Part shown: one piece after another, positions 26,288-35,924 of the stretch
Position numbering within the stretch: position 1 is the first letter of the stretch
How the letters are laid out: each line of letters begins with the position of its first letter
Made by a program: the position numbers and the translations under genes
The notes under the pieces: model-generated
What the model was told of the DNA's origin: nothing
Seen by the model: only the letters and a program-made list of their open reading frames with translations
The model's database searches: none
DNA from: 1-14-2-50-31-20 sp964617555
GTDB taxonomy: Bacteria; Bacteroidota; Ignavibacteria; Ignavibacteriales; Melioribacteraceae
Direction of reading: 5' to 3'
NCBI GenBank assembly: GCA_964617555.1
Contig: CAZTYP010000071.1
Span: forward strand, 15,206-79,205
Length of the DNA: 64,000 nt

Positions 26288-26309
26288 TCGATTTATAGGA
26301 AGGAGACAA

Positions 26310-28505
26310 TTAAATAACACTATAGGCAACGGTTAATCCTGCCATAACAATTGCAACCATGCTCATTAATTTTATCAAAATATTTAAGCTGGGTCCGGAG
26401 GTGTCTTTAAATGGGTCGCCAACGGTATCACCAATAATGGCGGCTTTGTGTGCTTTAGAGCCTTTTCCTCCCAAGTGCCCTTCTTCCACGTATTTTTTTG
26501 CGTTATCCCAAGCCCCGCCGGAATTAGCCATAAAGACCGCCAAAACAAATCCTGCAACCAAAGCACCAACCATAAGTCCTATAACGGCAGGAACTCCGAG
26601 AAGTAACCCGACTAAAATCGGGACAATAATGGCAATGCTTGCGGGTATAAGCATTTCGTGTTGTGCCCCTTTTGTAGAAATAGCCACGCATTGTGCATAA
26701 TCGGGTTCGGCTTTTCCTTCCATAATACCGGGGATTATTCGGAATTGTCTTCTTACTTCGTCAACCATTTTGCCCGCTGCACGTCCAACGGCATTCATTG
26801 TTAAGCCGCAGAAGAGAAAAGACATCATAGAGCCTATGAGCATACCCACCAATACTTTCGGGTTCATTAAGGTTACGTCGTAGTATTTCATAAATTCTGT
26901 TAAAGAAGCCGTTGAGGTTTCGACCGAAACACCGTTGCCCAAATCGAGTACGGTTTGCCCCAAGCGGATTAAACCGATTTTTAATTCTTCAACGTAAGAA
27001 GCCAATAAAGCCAATGCTGTTAAGGCAGCCGAACCGATTGCAAATCCTTTGCCCGTTGCGGCTGTTGTATTGCCGAGTGAGTCAAGGGCGTCGGTTCGTT
27101 TTCTAACCTCTTCGCCGAGTTCGCTCATTTCTGCGTTTCCGCCCGCATTATCCGCAATGGGTCCGTAAGCATCGGTTGCCAAAGTAAGTCCTAAAGTGGA
27201 AAGCATTCCTACCGCCGCAATACCGATTCCGTAAAGACCCATTCCCATTTGAGAAAAGTTGAAACCTGATGCAAAGAGAAAAGAGAGAACAATTCCCGTA
27301 ACAACCGCAATAACCGGAACGGTTGTTGAAATCATTCCGGTTCCAAGACCGGAAATAATAACGGTTGCCGGTCCGGTGCTTGTACTTTCGGCAATTTTTT
27401 GTGTGGGCTTATATGATGATGATGTATAATATTCAGTTGCTTTACCAATAACAATACCGGTAATAAGTCCTACAACAATTGCCCCCCAAATGCCGTAGGG
27501 GTTTTTAACATTAAGCAAAAGAAGGATTGCCAGAGAAAAAACAATTATTAAAGCGGAACTGAAATTAATTCCTCGTCCTAAAGCATTTAATAAATCTTTT
27601 TGAGTTGCACCCTCTTTTGTTCTTACCATAAAAACACCGAGTATTGAAAGGATAATACCCACAGCCGCTATTAACATTGGGGCAATAACGGCTTTGAATT
27701 GCAGTTCGGGCATACCGGCAAAGGCGGCTGCACCCAAAGCGGAAGTTGCAAGAATAGAGCCTGCATAAGATTCGTACAAATCGGCTCCCATACCTGCAAC
27801 ATCGCCTACGTTATCGCCAACGTTATCGGCTATTGTGGCAGGGTTACGGGGATCGTCTTCGGGAATACCCGCTTCGACCTTTCCTACCAGGTCTCCGCCA
27901 ACATCGGCGGCTTTGGTATAAATTCCCCCGCCAACTCTTGCAAACAATGCTTGTGCGGATGCCCCCATTCCGAAAGTAAGCATTGTAGTTGTAATTATTA
28001 TTATGTTATTACCGTTATTTGCCCCAATGGGATAAAAATAATTTAAGGCAACAAACCAAATTGAAATATCTAGTAAACCAAGGCCAACAACAACAAGACC
28101 CATCACGGCACCGCTGCGAAAAGCAATTTGTAAAGCCGTGTTAAGAGAGGTTCGTGCGGCATTGGCTGTTCTTGCAGAAGCGTAAGTAGCGGTTTTCATA
28201 CCGAAAAATCCCGCCAAACCGGAAAAAAATCCTCCGGTTAAAAAAGCAAAGGGAACCCACGGATTTTGTAGATTAAATCCGTAAGCCATAATGGAAAAAA
28301 CAATTGTCATTATTATAAAAAAGATGCCCACAACCTTATATTGTTGTTTTAAATATGCCATAGCTCCTTTCCGTACATGGGAAGCAATGGTAACCATTCT
28401 GTCGGTTCCCTCGCTTGTTTTCATCATTTGGTTGTAAAAAAAACGGGCAAAAAGTAAGGCAACAATTGATGTAAAAGGAACAAACCAAAAAATCGTATTA
28501 ATCAT
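26310..28505 (-). CDS. hppA: Membrane-bound pyrophosphatase, K+-dependent type
   Basis: 731 aa with about 16 membrane helices. It couples hydrolysis of pyrophosphate to pumping H+ and/or Na+ out of the cytoplasm. The active-site motifs are intact: DVGGDLVGKVEAGIPEDDPR, then NVGDNVGDVAGMGADLYESY and, late in the chain, DNAKKYVEEGHLGGKGS followed by DTVGDPFKDTSGP. The segment NTTAATGKG has Ala where K+-independent pumps have Lys, which places it in the K+-dependent class. Many of these pump Na+, but the ion cannot be decided by eye. It follows the unknown gene at 28528-29310 by 22 bp and ends at a strong terminator. Confidence 0.95.
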   Translation of the reverse strand: MINTIFWFVPFTSIVALLFARFFYNQMMKTSEGTDRMVTIASHVRKGAMAYLKQQYKVVGIFFIIMTIVFSIMAYGFNLQNPWVPFAFLTGGFFSGLAGFFGMKTATYASARTANAARTSLNTALQIAFRSGAVMGLVVVGLGLLDISIWFVALNYFYPIGANNGNNIIIITTTMLTFGMGASAQALFARVGGGIYTKAADVGGDLVGKVEAGIPEDDPRNPATIADNVGDNVGDVAGMGADLYESYAGSILATSALGAAAFAGMPELQFKAVIAPMLIAAVGIILSILGVFMVRTKEGATQKDLLNALGRGINFSSALIIVFSLAILLLLNVKNPYGIWGAIVVGLITGIVIGKATEYYTSSSYKPTQKIAESTSTGPATVIISGLGTGMISTTVPVIAVVTGIVLSFLFASGFNFSQMGMGLYGIGIAAVGMLSTLGLTLATDAYGPIADNAGGNAEMSELGEEVRKRTDALDSLGNTTAATGKGFAIGSAALTALALLASYVEELKIGLIRLGQTVLDLGNGVSVETSTASLTEFMKYYDVTLMNPKVLVGMLIGSMMSFLFCGLTMNAVGRAAGKMVDEVRRQFRIIPGIMEGKAEPDYAQCVAISTKGAQHEMLIPASIAIIVPILVGLLLGVPAVIGLMVGALVAGFVLAVFMANSGGAWDNAKKYVEEGHLGGKGSKAHKAAIIGDTVGDPFKDTSGPSLNILIKLMSMVAIVMAGLTVAYSVI

Positions 28506-28527
28506 AATTCATTTTCTCCGGAAATTT

Positions 28528-29310
28528 TTAATAATTAAAGCCTTGAGTTAAAGCGGATTTCCACCATGCATAATATTTTCCTTCCAATTCCGATTTATCG
28601 GGAAGAGGGAAATAGAGTGTTTGTTTGTTGTCACCAACGAAAAGGCCGTTTTTAACGGTTCTGAACATAACGTCCGCATTTGTTTTTCTTATAACGGTTT
28701 TGTTCGGTTTGGATTCTTTTTCTTTTAATCCTATTAGGCAATCCCGTAAGTGATCCACATTTGAATAAGGAAGATTGTTTAAAGGGGCATTTTGCGGGTC
28801 ATCGGCCAAACCGTTCAATATCAATTCAAAAAAAGCAATTTTAGGAACGGAAACAGGGTGCTCCGTTGCGGTAAGGTATTTACAAAATTTAATGGGATTT
28901 AATTTGCTGACAACAATGGGGTTAACGGGTGCAAGTTGCTGGTATAAGTGTAATTCCCCGTCTTCTTCGGTTGCCGTATATTCCTTTTTTTTAATTTCCA
29001 GAACACGCCCGTCGTCTGTTACAAGATAAAGATTATTTATTGTATTAAGGGGAACATGTTCTAATACTCTGTAAATTGCCAAATATTTAGAGCGTTTAGG
29101 TGACCCGTCTTTGTTAGGAATGCATCTTTTTTCGATATCGTCAAGATTAAAATAGTTGCTTTCAAAATTTGGATTGATTTCAAAAAAAATCGCTTGCCCG
29201 CGAGTTCGTTTTTTTGTTCCCACGGCCAAATATTTTCCGAAATCTTCCGGCGGAAGCATGGAAGCGATTAATGCTTCGGGCGTTAGGGAAAGGTACAAGT
29301 AGCGTTTCAT
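28528..29310 (-). CDS. Conserved hypothetical protein co-transcribed with hppA
   Basis: 260 aa, no signal peptide or membrane helix, so probably cytoplasmic. I recall similar proteins, annotated only as hypothetical, that begin like this one (RYLYLSLTPEALIASMLPPE, then KKRTRGQAIFFEI) and know no function for them. The body mixes beta strands and charged loops with no nucleotide-binding motif I can identify. It has a strong AAAGGAG site and is the first gene of a two-gene operon with the pyrophosphatase, 22 bp upstream of it. That suggests a link with energy metabolism or pump regulation, but this is only a guess from position. Confidence 0.7.
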   Translation of the reverse strand: MKRYLYLSLTPEALIASMLPPEDFGKYLAVGTKKRTRGQAIFFEINPNFESNYFNLDDIEKRCIPNKDGSPKRSKYLAIYRVLEHVPLNTINNLYLVTDDGRVLEIKKKEYTATEEDGELHLYQQLAPVNPIVVSKLNPIKFCKYLTATEHPVSVPKIAFFELILNGLADDPQNAPLNNLPYSNVDHLRDCLIGLKEKESKPNKTVIRKTNADVMFRTVKNGLFVGDNKQTLYFPLPDKSELEGKYYAWWKSALTQGFNY

Positions 29311-29639
29311 TATCTATCTCCTTTTAAGTTATCGGTTACTTAACAATCGTAAAAAAATGCATCTCTTTAAGATGCCGTAAAAATTCTTTTTATAATTATA
29401 AAAATAATAAATTATGATATCTTTATCAATTTTTACCGGAGTTTGGTATTTCGTAACAAATAAGAATGTTTTTTTTATTAACGAATTTTAAACTCTTTAA
29501 GACCATTCCTTTCATAAGTTTATAAAGGGAAATCTTCTTATTCTGTAAAACCTTATAGGAATAAACTTAAGTTAGTTGAATGAACAAGTGGTAATGGTAT
29601 TATAATTCGTATATTTGTAATTAAAATAAAAGAAAGAAA
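29311..29639. other. 329-bp divergent intergenic region
   Basis: It holds the start signals of the unknown gene on the left (strong AAAGGAG site) and of the methyltransferase on the right. A small GCATCT/AGATGC hairpin is at 29359-29375, and a TATATTTG element is at 29610. No coding frame of note was seen. Confidence 0.5.
29610..29617 (+). promoter_or_regulatory. Putative -7 promoter element of the methyltransferase gene
   Basis: TATATTTG, an exact TAnnTTTG match, 22 nt before the ATG at 29640. No -33 TTG at the expected distance. Confidence 0.4.
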
Positions 29640-30353
29640 ATGGAAAAAGAGATAAAAATATTTTTACCCGGTCTGGATAATCAAATAAGGTTTGTTAAAC
29701 GCAATTTGGAGCTGAAAGATAAACGTGTATTAATACTCGGTGGCGGAAGTGAAGAAATAGTTAAGCTTTTTGCCGAAGAAACGGGGAGAGAAACAGAATT
29801 GATAGTTGAGAGTTATAATTCCTTGTTAAATTCACGATTATTATTGGGTGAAAACACTAATATAAAAATTCGTTTAATGGATTTTGAAGTTACGGATTTT
29901 GATAATGCGGAATTTGATTTGATTTATACTCAAGGGGCGGTTTCGAATTCACGCAGAAATAAAATTGTTAAAGAAATAAAACGTATTTTAAAACCAAACG
30001 GATTTTATTGTGTGGGTGAAGTTATAACATTAAAAAAAGAGGTGCCTCCTTTCGTAGAGAATATTTTTAATGCTACCGATTTGGTGCCCCTTTTTGTTAA
30101 TGATATTGCCGATTATTATGGAGAGAGAAAATTCAAAATAATTGCAGAAAAGGATTTAACTTTTACCTTAGGCGAGTATTATTCCAAATCGTTAAATAAA
30201 CTGAAAAAGTCCATAGAAAATATGGAGCAAAAAGAAAAATCGTATTATAAAAAATTAATAAATATGATTAGCCACGAAGCAAAAGCATATTTAAATGAAG
30301 GTTCAGACGAGTATGTGGGATTTTATGCGTTGATTTTACAAAAACAAAAATAG
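29640..30353 (+). CDS. SAM-dependent methyltransferase-like protein
   Basis: 237 aa. A Rossmann-type class I methyltransferase: RVLILGGGSEEIVKLFAEE is the SAM-binding loop (about residues 29-47, with GGGSEE in place of the usual GxGxG), DFDNAEFDLIYTQGAVS is motif II/III and EIKRILKPNGFYCVGE is the post-motif strand seen in small-molecule methyltransferases. The C-terminal about 80 residues are Lys/Glu-rich and helical. The substrate is unknown. The rlmD-like gene follows after 39 bp, so they may share a transcript. Confidence 0.75.
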   Translation: MEKEIKIFLPGLDNQIRFVKRNLELKDKRVLILGGGSEEIVKLFAEETGRETELIVESYNSLLNSRLLLGENTNIKIRLMDFEVTDFDNAEFDLIYTQGAVSNSRRNKIVKEIKRILKPNGFYCVGEVITLKKEVPPFVENIFNATDLVPLFVNDIADYYGERKFKIIAEKDLTFTLGEYYSKSLNKLKKSIENMEQKEKSYYKKLINMISHEAKAYLNEGSDEYVGFYALILQKQK

Positions 30354-30392
30354 AGCTAAATAAAAAAGTTAAAAATATTACGGCTATAAAAA

Positions 30393-31826
30393 ATGAAAAA
30401 AGGTGAAGTTTTAAGGTTAAAGATAGAAAGTTACGCATTTGAAGGAAAGGGGATATCCAAAATTCCTTTTGAAGAAGATAGTACGGAAAATAAAAAATTT
30501 GTTGTTTTTGTGAACGGGTCTTATCCCGGAGATGTTGTAAAAGCACAAATACGAAGAAAAAAACGTTCGTATGCCGAAGCGGTTGTTGAAGAAGTTATAA
30601 CTCCTTCGCAAGATAGAACAAAAGCGCAATGCCGATATTTTGGAACTTGCGGAGGATGTAAGCAACAAAATCTTAAATATAACGTTCAGCTAAAATATAA
30701 GCAGGAACAAGTAACAGATGCGTTTAATAAACTTGGCGGCTTTGAAAATTTTGAGATTGAAGAAATTATTCCGTCTGAAAAAATATTTTTTTATCGCAAT
30801 AAAATGGAATTCTCTTTTTCCGATAAACGCTGGCTTACAAAGGACGAAATTCGGCAAAACAACGAAATTGCCGATCGTAATTTTGCATTGGGACTACATA
30901 TTCCCAGAATTTTTGATAAAGTTTTGGATATTACAGAATGTTTTTTGCAATCCGAAGAGAGCAATAAAATTTTAAATTTTACTCGTGATTTTTTTAAAAA
31001 GAAAAATGCTTCCGTTTTTTCCACAAAAACCCACGAAGGCTATTTGCGGCACCTTGTAATAAAACAAGCATCACATACTGATGATTTAATGGTTAACCTT
31101 GTTACTTCGGAACAGAATGACGAATGGCTTGCGGAGTATTCCGAAAAAATAAAAGAACTTGTTCCACGAATTACAACCGTAATAAATAATATAAATCAAA
31201 AAAAAGCAAAAACGGCTTACGGAGATTTTGAAATTATATATTCGGGCAATGGGTATATATACGATTATATCGGTAAATATAAATTTAGAATAAGTGCAAA
31301 TTCATTTTTTCAAACAAATACAACGCAAGCGGCAAATCTTTACCAAATTGCTCTTGATTATGCGGAGCTGAACGGAACGGAAGTTGTTTACGATTTATAT
31401 TCCGGAGCGGGAACAATTTCAATTTTTGTTTCGGAACACACAAAGGAGGTTTATGCTTTTGAAACAATAGAATCCGCAATAAAAGATGCCCGTGTAAATA
31501 ATAAACTTAACGATGTAACCAATGTAAAGCATATTCAAGCGGATTTAAACAAATCCTTTTTGCCGATTGTGGAAAGCAAACAACTTCCGAAACCCGATTT
31601 GATTTTACTTGACCCGCCGCGCGCTGGGATGAATCCTAAAACGGTAAAAGATTTAATAACACTTGCTTCGCCGAAAATAGTATATGTTAGTTGTAATCCC
31701 ACAACGCAGGCACGCGATATAAAATTGTTGGCGGAAGCAGGGTATAAATTAATAAAAATACGCCCCGTAGATATGTTTCCGCATACATACCACATAGAAA
31801 ATGTTGCATTGTTAATTAAAGAATAA
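30393..31826 (+). CDS. rlmD: RlmD/TrmA-family 23S rRNA m5U methyltransferase
   Basis: 477 aa. It begins with a TRAM RNA-binding domain (LRLKIESYAFEGKGISKIP). The iron-sulfur cysteines are in CRYFGTCGGCKQQ (C-x6-C-x2-C), with the fourth expected after the conserved LDITEC. The SAM-binding part has VYDLYSGAGTISIFVSE and the catalytic loop LLDPPRAGMNPK and YVSCNPTTQARDI, with the nucleophile cysteine in SCNP. This is the RumA/RlmCD fold that makes 5-methyluridine in rRNA. I cannot say which uridine it modifies, so the gene symbol is a family guess. Confidence 0.87.
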   Translation: MKKGEVLRLKIESYAFEGKGISKIPFEEDSTENKKFVVFVNGSYPGDVVKAQIRRKKRSYAEAVVEEVITPSQDRTKAQCRYFGTCGGCKQQNLKYNVQLKYKQEQVTDAFNKLGGFENFEIEEIIPSEKIFFYRNKMEFSFSDKRWLTKDEIRQNNEIADRNFALGLHIPRIFDKVLDITECFLQSEESNKILNFTRDFFKKKNASVFSTKTHEGYLRHLVIKQASHTDDLMVNLVTSEQNDEWLAEYSEKIKELVPRITTVINNINQKKAKTAYGDFEIIYSGNGYIYDYIGKYKFRISANSFFQTNTTQAANLYQIALDYAELNGTEVVYDLYSGAGTISIFVSEHTKEVYAFETIESAIKDARVNNKLNDVTNVKHIQADLNKSFLPIVESKQLPKPDLILLDPPRAGMNPKTVKDLITLASPKIVYVSCNPTTQARDIKLLAEAGYKLIKIRPVDMFPHTYHIENVALLIKE

Positions 31827-31992
31827 TTTTTATGTGTTGAATGATAAATTGTTGATAAAGCATTCGACTATATATTAAGTTAGAAAATTCACAATACATA
31901 TTTTCCGTTTGAAAGTTTTTTACTTAAAATAATAGAATAATTCCGCGGCAAAAATATCCTAAAGTTTTTATTATTCCGTTGTTTTTATTGTA

Positions 31993-32064
31993 ATGGCAAT
32001 AATTCTCGCATTTTTATCTTTATTACTCCCTTGCTTAAACTTTTTGATTTGGGTAATTTTATAA
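31993..32064 (+). CDS. Leucine-rich short reading frame upstream of leuS (candidate leader peptide)
   Basis: 23 codons from ATG at 31993 to TAA at 32064, ending 43 nt before the leuS start. It encodes MAIILAFLSLLLPCLNFLIW plus VIL, with eight leucines including a TTA-TTA-CTC run. The position, just ahead of leucyl-tRNA synthetase, and the Leu content suggest a regulatory leader. No terminator hairpin lies between it and leuS and no clear promoter or ribosome-binding site precedes it. In AT-rich DNA a hydrophobic TTA-rich frame can arise by chance, so this is tentative. The rest of 31827-32107 is AT-rich with nothing else recognised. Confidence 0.35.
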   Translation: MAIILAFLSLLLPCLNFLIWVIL

Positions 32065-32107
32065 ATTGTATTTTAAATAATAAAATTTGCATATAAGGAC
32101 TTGTTTT

Positions 32108-34576
32108 ATGAAATATCCGTTTTCCGAAGTAGAAAAAAAATGGCAAAAAAAATGGGAAGAAAATAACACATACAAAACCGACCTTTCCGATTTGGAAAAA
32201 AAACTTTATACCCTAGTAATGTTTATTTATCCCTCTGGTTCAAAATTACACATAGGGCATTGGTATAACTATGCTCCAACTGACAGTTGGGCGCGTTACA
32301 AAAAATTACGCGGTTATAATGTTTTTGAACCGATTGGTTACGATGCTTTCGGATTGCCCGCAGAAAATTATGCAATAAAGACGGGAATTCATCCTCAGGA
32401 CAGTACACTTAAAAATATTGAAGATATTCGTCTGCAACTTAAAGAAATGGGATGTATGTATGATTGGAATGCGGAATTAATGACATGTGTTCCCGAATAT
32501 TACAAATGGAATCAATGGTTGTTTTTACAGTTATATAAAAAAGGATTGGCTTACAGAAAAAATGCTCCGGTTAATTGGTGTTCTTCGTGCCAAACCGTTT
32601 TGGCAAACGAACAGGTGGAAACAGACGGAACTTGCGAACGTTGCGGCACTATGGTGGAACGTAAAGAATTAACCCAATGGTTTTTTAAAATTACAAATTA
32701 TGCCGATGAACTTTTGGACGGACTTAAAAAAATAGATTGGCCCGAAAAGACAAAAGCAATGCAGGAAAACTGGATTGGCAAGAGCTACGGTACGGAAGTT
32801 GTTTTTAATGTTGACGGCCACGATGATAAAGAGATACGCGTCTTTACCACACGTGCGGATACACTCTTTGGAGTTACTTATGTTGTGCTTGCTCCTGAAC
32901 TACCTCTGGTGCAAGAGCTTACAACGGATGAACACAGAGAGGAAGTAAATTCATATATAGATTCCGTAAAATCTCTTTCCGAAATAGAAAGAACTTCAAC
33001 GGTAAAAGAAAAAACCGGAGTTCCTATCGGAAGCTATGCAATTAATCCCGTTAACGGAGAAAAAGTACCGATATGGATTGCCGATTATGCACTTGCCGGA
33101 TATGGCACAGGCGCCGTTATGGCAGTACCGGCACACGACGAAAGAGATTTTGAATTTGCCAAAAAATTTGGTCTTCCCATACGTAAAGTTATTTTAAAAG
33201 AAGGTGAAAATGAAAATGCGGAGTTAACCGAAGCCTATACGGAGCCGGGAATAATGATTAACTCGGGAGAATTTAACGGTTTAAATTCCGTTGAAGCAAA
33301 ATCGAAAATTACAAAATGGCTTGAAAGCAAGAACAAAGGAAAAGAAAAGATTAATTATCGTTTACGCGATTGGCTTATTTCCCGACAAAGATATTGGGGA
33401 ACCCCTATTCCTATTGTTTATTGTGATAAATGCGGAGAGGTTCCCGTAAAGGAAGATGATTTACCGGTTGAACTTCCGTATGAAGTTGATTTTAAACCGA
33501 ACGGCGGTTCGCCCCTTGCCGGCAATAAAAATTTTGTTAACACGGTTTGTCCGAAATGCGGTGCTCCGGCAAAACGTGATGTTGATACCATGGATACTTT
33601 TATGGACTCTTCTTGGTATTATTTGAGATACTTAGACCCTAAATATTCCGACGGAATGTTTGATAAAAACCTTGCCGACGTTTGGACTCCGGTAGATATG
33701 TATGTTGGCGGAGCCGAGCACGCAACAATGCATTTACTTTATGCAAGATTTATTCATAAGTTTTTACGCGATATTGGGTTGGTAAATTCAGACGAACCGT
33801 TTCAGCGATTGATCCATCAAGGTACAATTACAAATCAAGGTGCCAAAATGAGTAAATCGAAAGGGAATGTTGTAAATCCTAACATCTTTATTGATGAATA
33901 CGGTTCCGATGTTTTCAGAATGTACTTAATGTTTATGGGTCCTTACGAACTCGGCGGTGATTGGAGCGATAAAGGAATTGTTGGTGTAGATAGATTTATT
34001 CAACGTGTTTATTCGTTATTCGAAAAAAACAAGGGATTAAACAAAACAGTTGTTGCTCCCGAAACCTTTGATTTGAAAAAATTATCCGAAACGGAAAAAG
34101 AAATTTATCAATTGGTTAATAAATCTTTAGAGAAAATTGAAGGCGAAATAGAAAATTTTCGCTTTAATACAGCGGTTGCAACACTTATGGAGTTAAACAA
34201 CGGCATAAAAAATCTTGAAAACACTTTTGATGAATTTAAACTATACACCTTGCAACGTGTTGCGGTTATGCTTGCTCCACTTGCCCCTCATTTTGCGGAA
34301 GAATGTTGGGAAATGCTTGGAAATGAAACCGGATTGTTTGATAGGCCGGTTTGGTATGAAGTTGATAAATCCGCCCTTATTCAAAATATGGTTACAATTA
34401 TTGTACAGGTAAACGGCAAAGTTAGAGCAAAACTTAATTTGCCTGTTGACAGTGACGAAGAAACCGTTAAAGCCGCCGCACGAAACGACAGTAAAGTAAA
34501 AGCCCATACTGAAGGAAAAACGGTTGTAAAAGAAATTTATGTAAAAAACAGAATTTATAATATAGTAGTAAAATAA
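32108..34576 (+). CDS. leuS: Leucyl-tRNA synthetase
   Basis: 822 aa from the ATG at 32108, with an AAGG site 8 nt upstream; an in-frame TTG 21 nt earlier has no such site. It charges tRNA-Leu. The class I motifs are HIGH (about residues 47-50) and KMSKS (about residue 580, AKMSKSKGN). A zinc-knuckle region has CSSCQ and CERCG, and a second cysteine pair is in VYCDKCGE and CPKCGAP. The CP1 editing domain (about residues 220-390) is present, with TTRADTLFGVTYVVLAPEL and GTGAVMAVPAHDERD. serS follows after 35 bp. Confidence 0.97.
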   Translation: MKYPFSEVEKKWQKKWEENNTYKTDLSDLEKKLYTLVMFIYPSGSKLHIGHWYNYAPTDSWARYKKLRGYNVFEPIGYDAFGLPAENYAIKTGIHPQDSTLKNIEDIRLQLKEMGCMYDWNAELMTCVPEYYKWNQWLFLQLYKKGLAYRKNAPVNWCSSCQTVLANEQVETDGTCERCGTMVERKELTQWFFKITNYADELLDGLKKIDWPEKTKAMQENWIGKSYGTEVVFNVDGHDDKEIRVFTTRADTLFGVTYVVLAPELPLVQELTTDEHREEVNSYIDSVKSLSEIERTSTVKEKTGVPIGSYAINPVNGEKVPIWIADYALAGYGTGAVMAVPAHDERDFEFAKKFGLPIRKVILKEGENENAELTEAYTEPGIMINSGEFNGLNSVEAKSKITKWLESKNKGKEKINYRLRDWLISRQRYWGTPIPIVYCDKCGEVPVKEDDLPVELPYEVDFKPNGGSPLAGNKNFVNTVCPKCGAPAKRDVDTMDTFMDSSWYYLRYLDPKYSDGMFDKNLADVWTPVDMYVGGAEHATMHLLYARFIHKFLRDIGLVNSDEPFQRLIHQGTITNQGAKMSKSKGNVVNPNIFIDEYGSDVFRMYLMFMGPYELGGDWSDKGIVGVDRFIQRVYSLFEKNKGLNKTVVAPETFDLKKLSETEKEIYQLVNKSLEKIEGEIENFRFNTAVATLMELNNGIKNLENTFDEFKLYTLQRVAVMLAPLAPHFAEECWEMLGNETGLFDRPVWYEVDKSALIQNMVTIIVQVNGKVRAKLNLPVDSDEETVKAAARNDSKVKAHTEGKTVVKEIYVKNRIYNIVVK

Positions 34577-34611
34577 CGATGTAAATATCCGCATCATTAT
34601 TGGAGAAAACA

Positions 34612-35889
34612 ATGTTAGATATAAAATTTATAAGAGAAAATCCCGAACTTGTTAAAGAAGGAATTAAAAACAAAAACGAAAAAGATACAGTTGACGATAT
34701 TCTTGAACTTGATAAAAAACGCAGAACGTTATTAACCGAAGTAGAAGAGAAAAAAGCACGTAAAAATAAAGTGTCGGCTGAGGTGGGGCGATTAAAAAAA
34801 GCAGGTGAAAACGCAGATGAAATAATTGCCGAAATGAAACAACTTGCAGATGAAATAAAAAACATTGATGATGAAGTTAAAAATGTTGATGCGGAATTGA
34901 ATGAACTTTTAATGTGGGTACCTAATATGCCCCATTCTTCGGTGCCCGTAGGAGCCGACGAAACAAGCAACGTAGAAACAAAACGTTGGCTTCCGGAAGG
35001 TTTTTCTTTTGAAAATACCGAGCAAATACTTGATCATATTGAACTGGGAAAAAAATTAAATATTCTCGATTTTGAAAGAGGTGCAAAAATAACAGGTTCG
35101 GGGTTTCCTGTTTATGTAGGCAAAGGGGCGCGTTTGGAAAGAGCATTAATTAATTATATGTTAGATTATCATTTGGATAAACACGGTTATATCGAAATAA
35201 TGCCGCCCTTATTGGTTAACGGCGAATCGATGAAAGGAACCGGACAACTTCCTAAAATGCAAGATGATATGTACTATGCCGAAAAAGACGGTTTGTATGC
35301 CATTCCTACCGCAGAAGTGCCTATAACAAATTTACATCGTTCCGAAATTTTGAAGGAAGAACAGCTTCCTATTTATTATACCGGATATACACCTTGCTTC
35401 AGAAGAGAGGCCGGTTCGTACGGCAAAGAGTCAAAAGGCTTTTTGCGTGTTCATCAATTTAACAAAGTTGAAATGGTAAAATTTGTTAAACCTGAAACTT
35501 CTTATGATGAATTGACAAAACTAGTGGGAAACGTAGAAGATATTTTGAAGGAATTGAAAATTCCATACAGAGTAATAGAACTTTGTACCGGCGATTTGAG
35601 TTTTGCGGCAGCGAAATGTTTTGATGTGGAAACATGGTCTCCTGCCGAAAAAAAATGGCTTGAAGCATCATCGTGCAGTAACTTTGAAAGTTTTCAGGCA
35701 AGACGTGCAAAAATTCGTTTCAAAAGTTCCGAAAATAAAAAGACGGAGTTTGTTCATACACTTAACGGTTCGGGCCTTGCAACAAGTCGTTTAATGGTTT
35801 CCATTCTCGAAAACTACCAAACACCTGAAGGAAAAGTTATTGTACCGAAAGTATTACAAAAGTATACCGGCTTTGCCGTAATAGATTAA
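34612..35889 (+). CDS. serS: Seryl-tRNA synthetase
   Basis: 425 aa from the ATG at 34612, with GGAGA upstream; a TTG at 34600 overlaps that site and is rejected. It charges tRNA-Ser. An N-terminal coiled-coil arm (about residues 28-105, Lys/Glu-rich) contacts the long variable arm of tRNA-Ser. The class II core has the family motif PCFRREAGSYGKESKGFLRVHQF and the C-terminal LNGSGLATSRLMVSILENYQ (motif 3). It follows leuS at 35 bp, so leuS and serS form an operon that ends at the terminator after the stop codon. Confidence 0.97.
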   Translation: MLDIKFIRENPELVKEGIKNKNEKDTVDDILELDKKRRTLLTEVEEKKARKNKVSAEVGRLKKAGENADEIIAEMKQLADEIKNIDDEVKNVDAELNELLMWVPNMPHSSVPVGADETSNVETKRWLPEGFSFENTEQILDHIELGKKLNILDFERGAKITGSGFPVYVGKGARLERALINYMLDYHLDKHGYIEIMPPLLVNGESMKGTGQLPKMQDDMYYAEKDGLYAIPTAEVPITNLHRSEILKEEQLPIYYTGYTPCFRREAGSYGKESKGFLRVHQFNKVEMVKFVKPETSYDELTKLVGNVEDILKELKIPYRVIELCTGDLSFAAAKCFDVETWSPAEKKWLEASSCSNFESFQARRAKIRFKSSENKKTEFVHTLNGSGLATSRLMVSILENYQTPEGKVIVPKVLQKYTGFAVID

Positions 35890-35892
35890 GTG

Positions 35893-35924
35893 AAAAAGGC
35901 GGATGTTTTTTCATCCGCTTTTTA
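35893..35924. terminator. Bidirectional terminator between serS and phoH
   Basis: GCGGATG (35899-35905) pairs with CATCCGC (35912-35918), flanked by A5 and T5 runs. It sits between two convergent genes and its T run touches the phoH stop codon. Confidence 0.93.

Noticed and set aside
32840..32860. CACGTG-like core resembling a third parS
   Set aside because: The flanks do not match parS and it lies inside leuS coding sequence.
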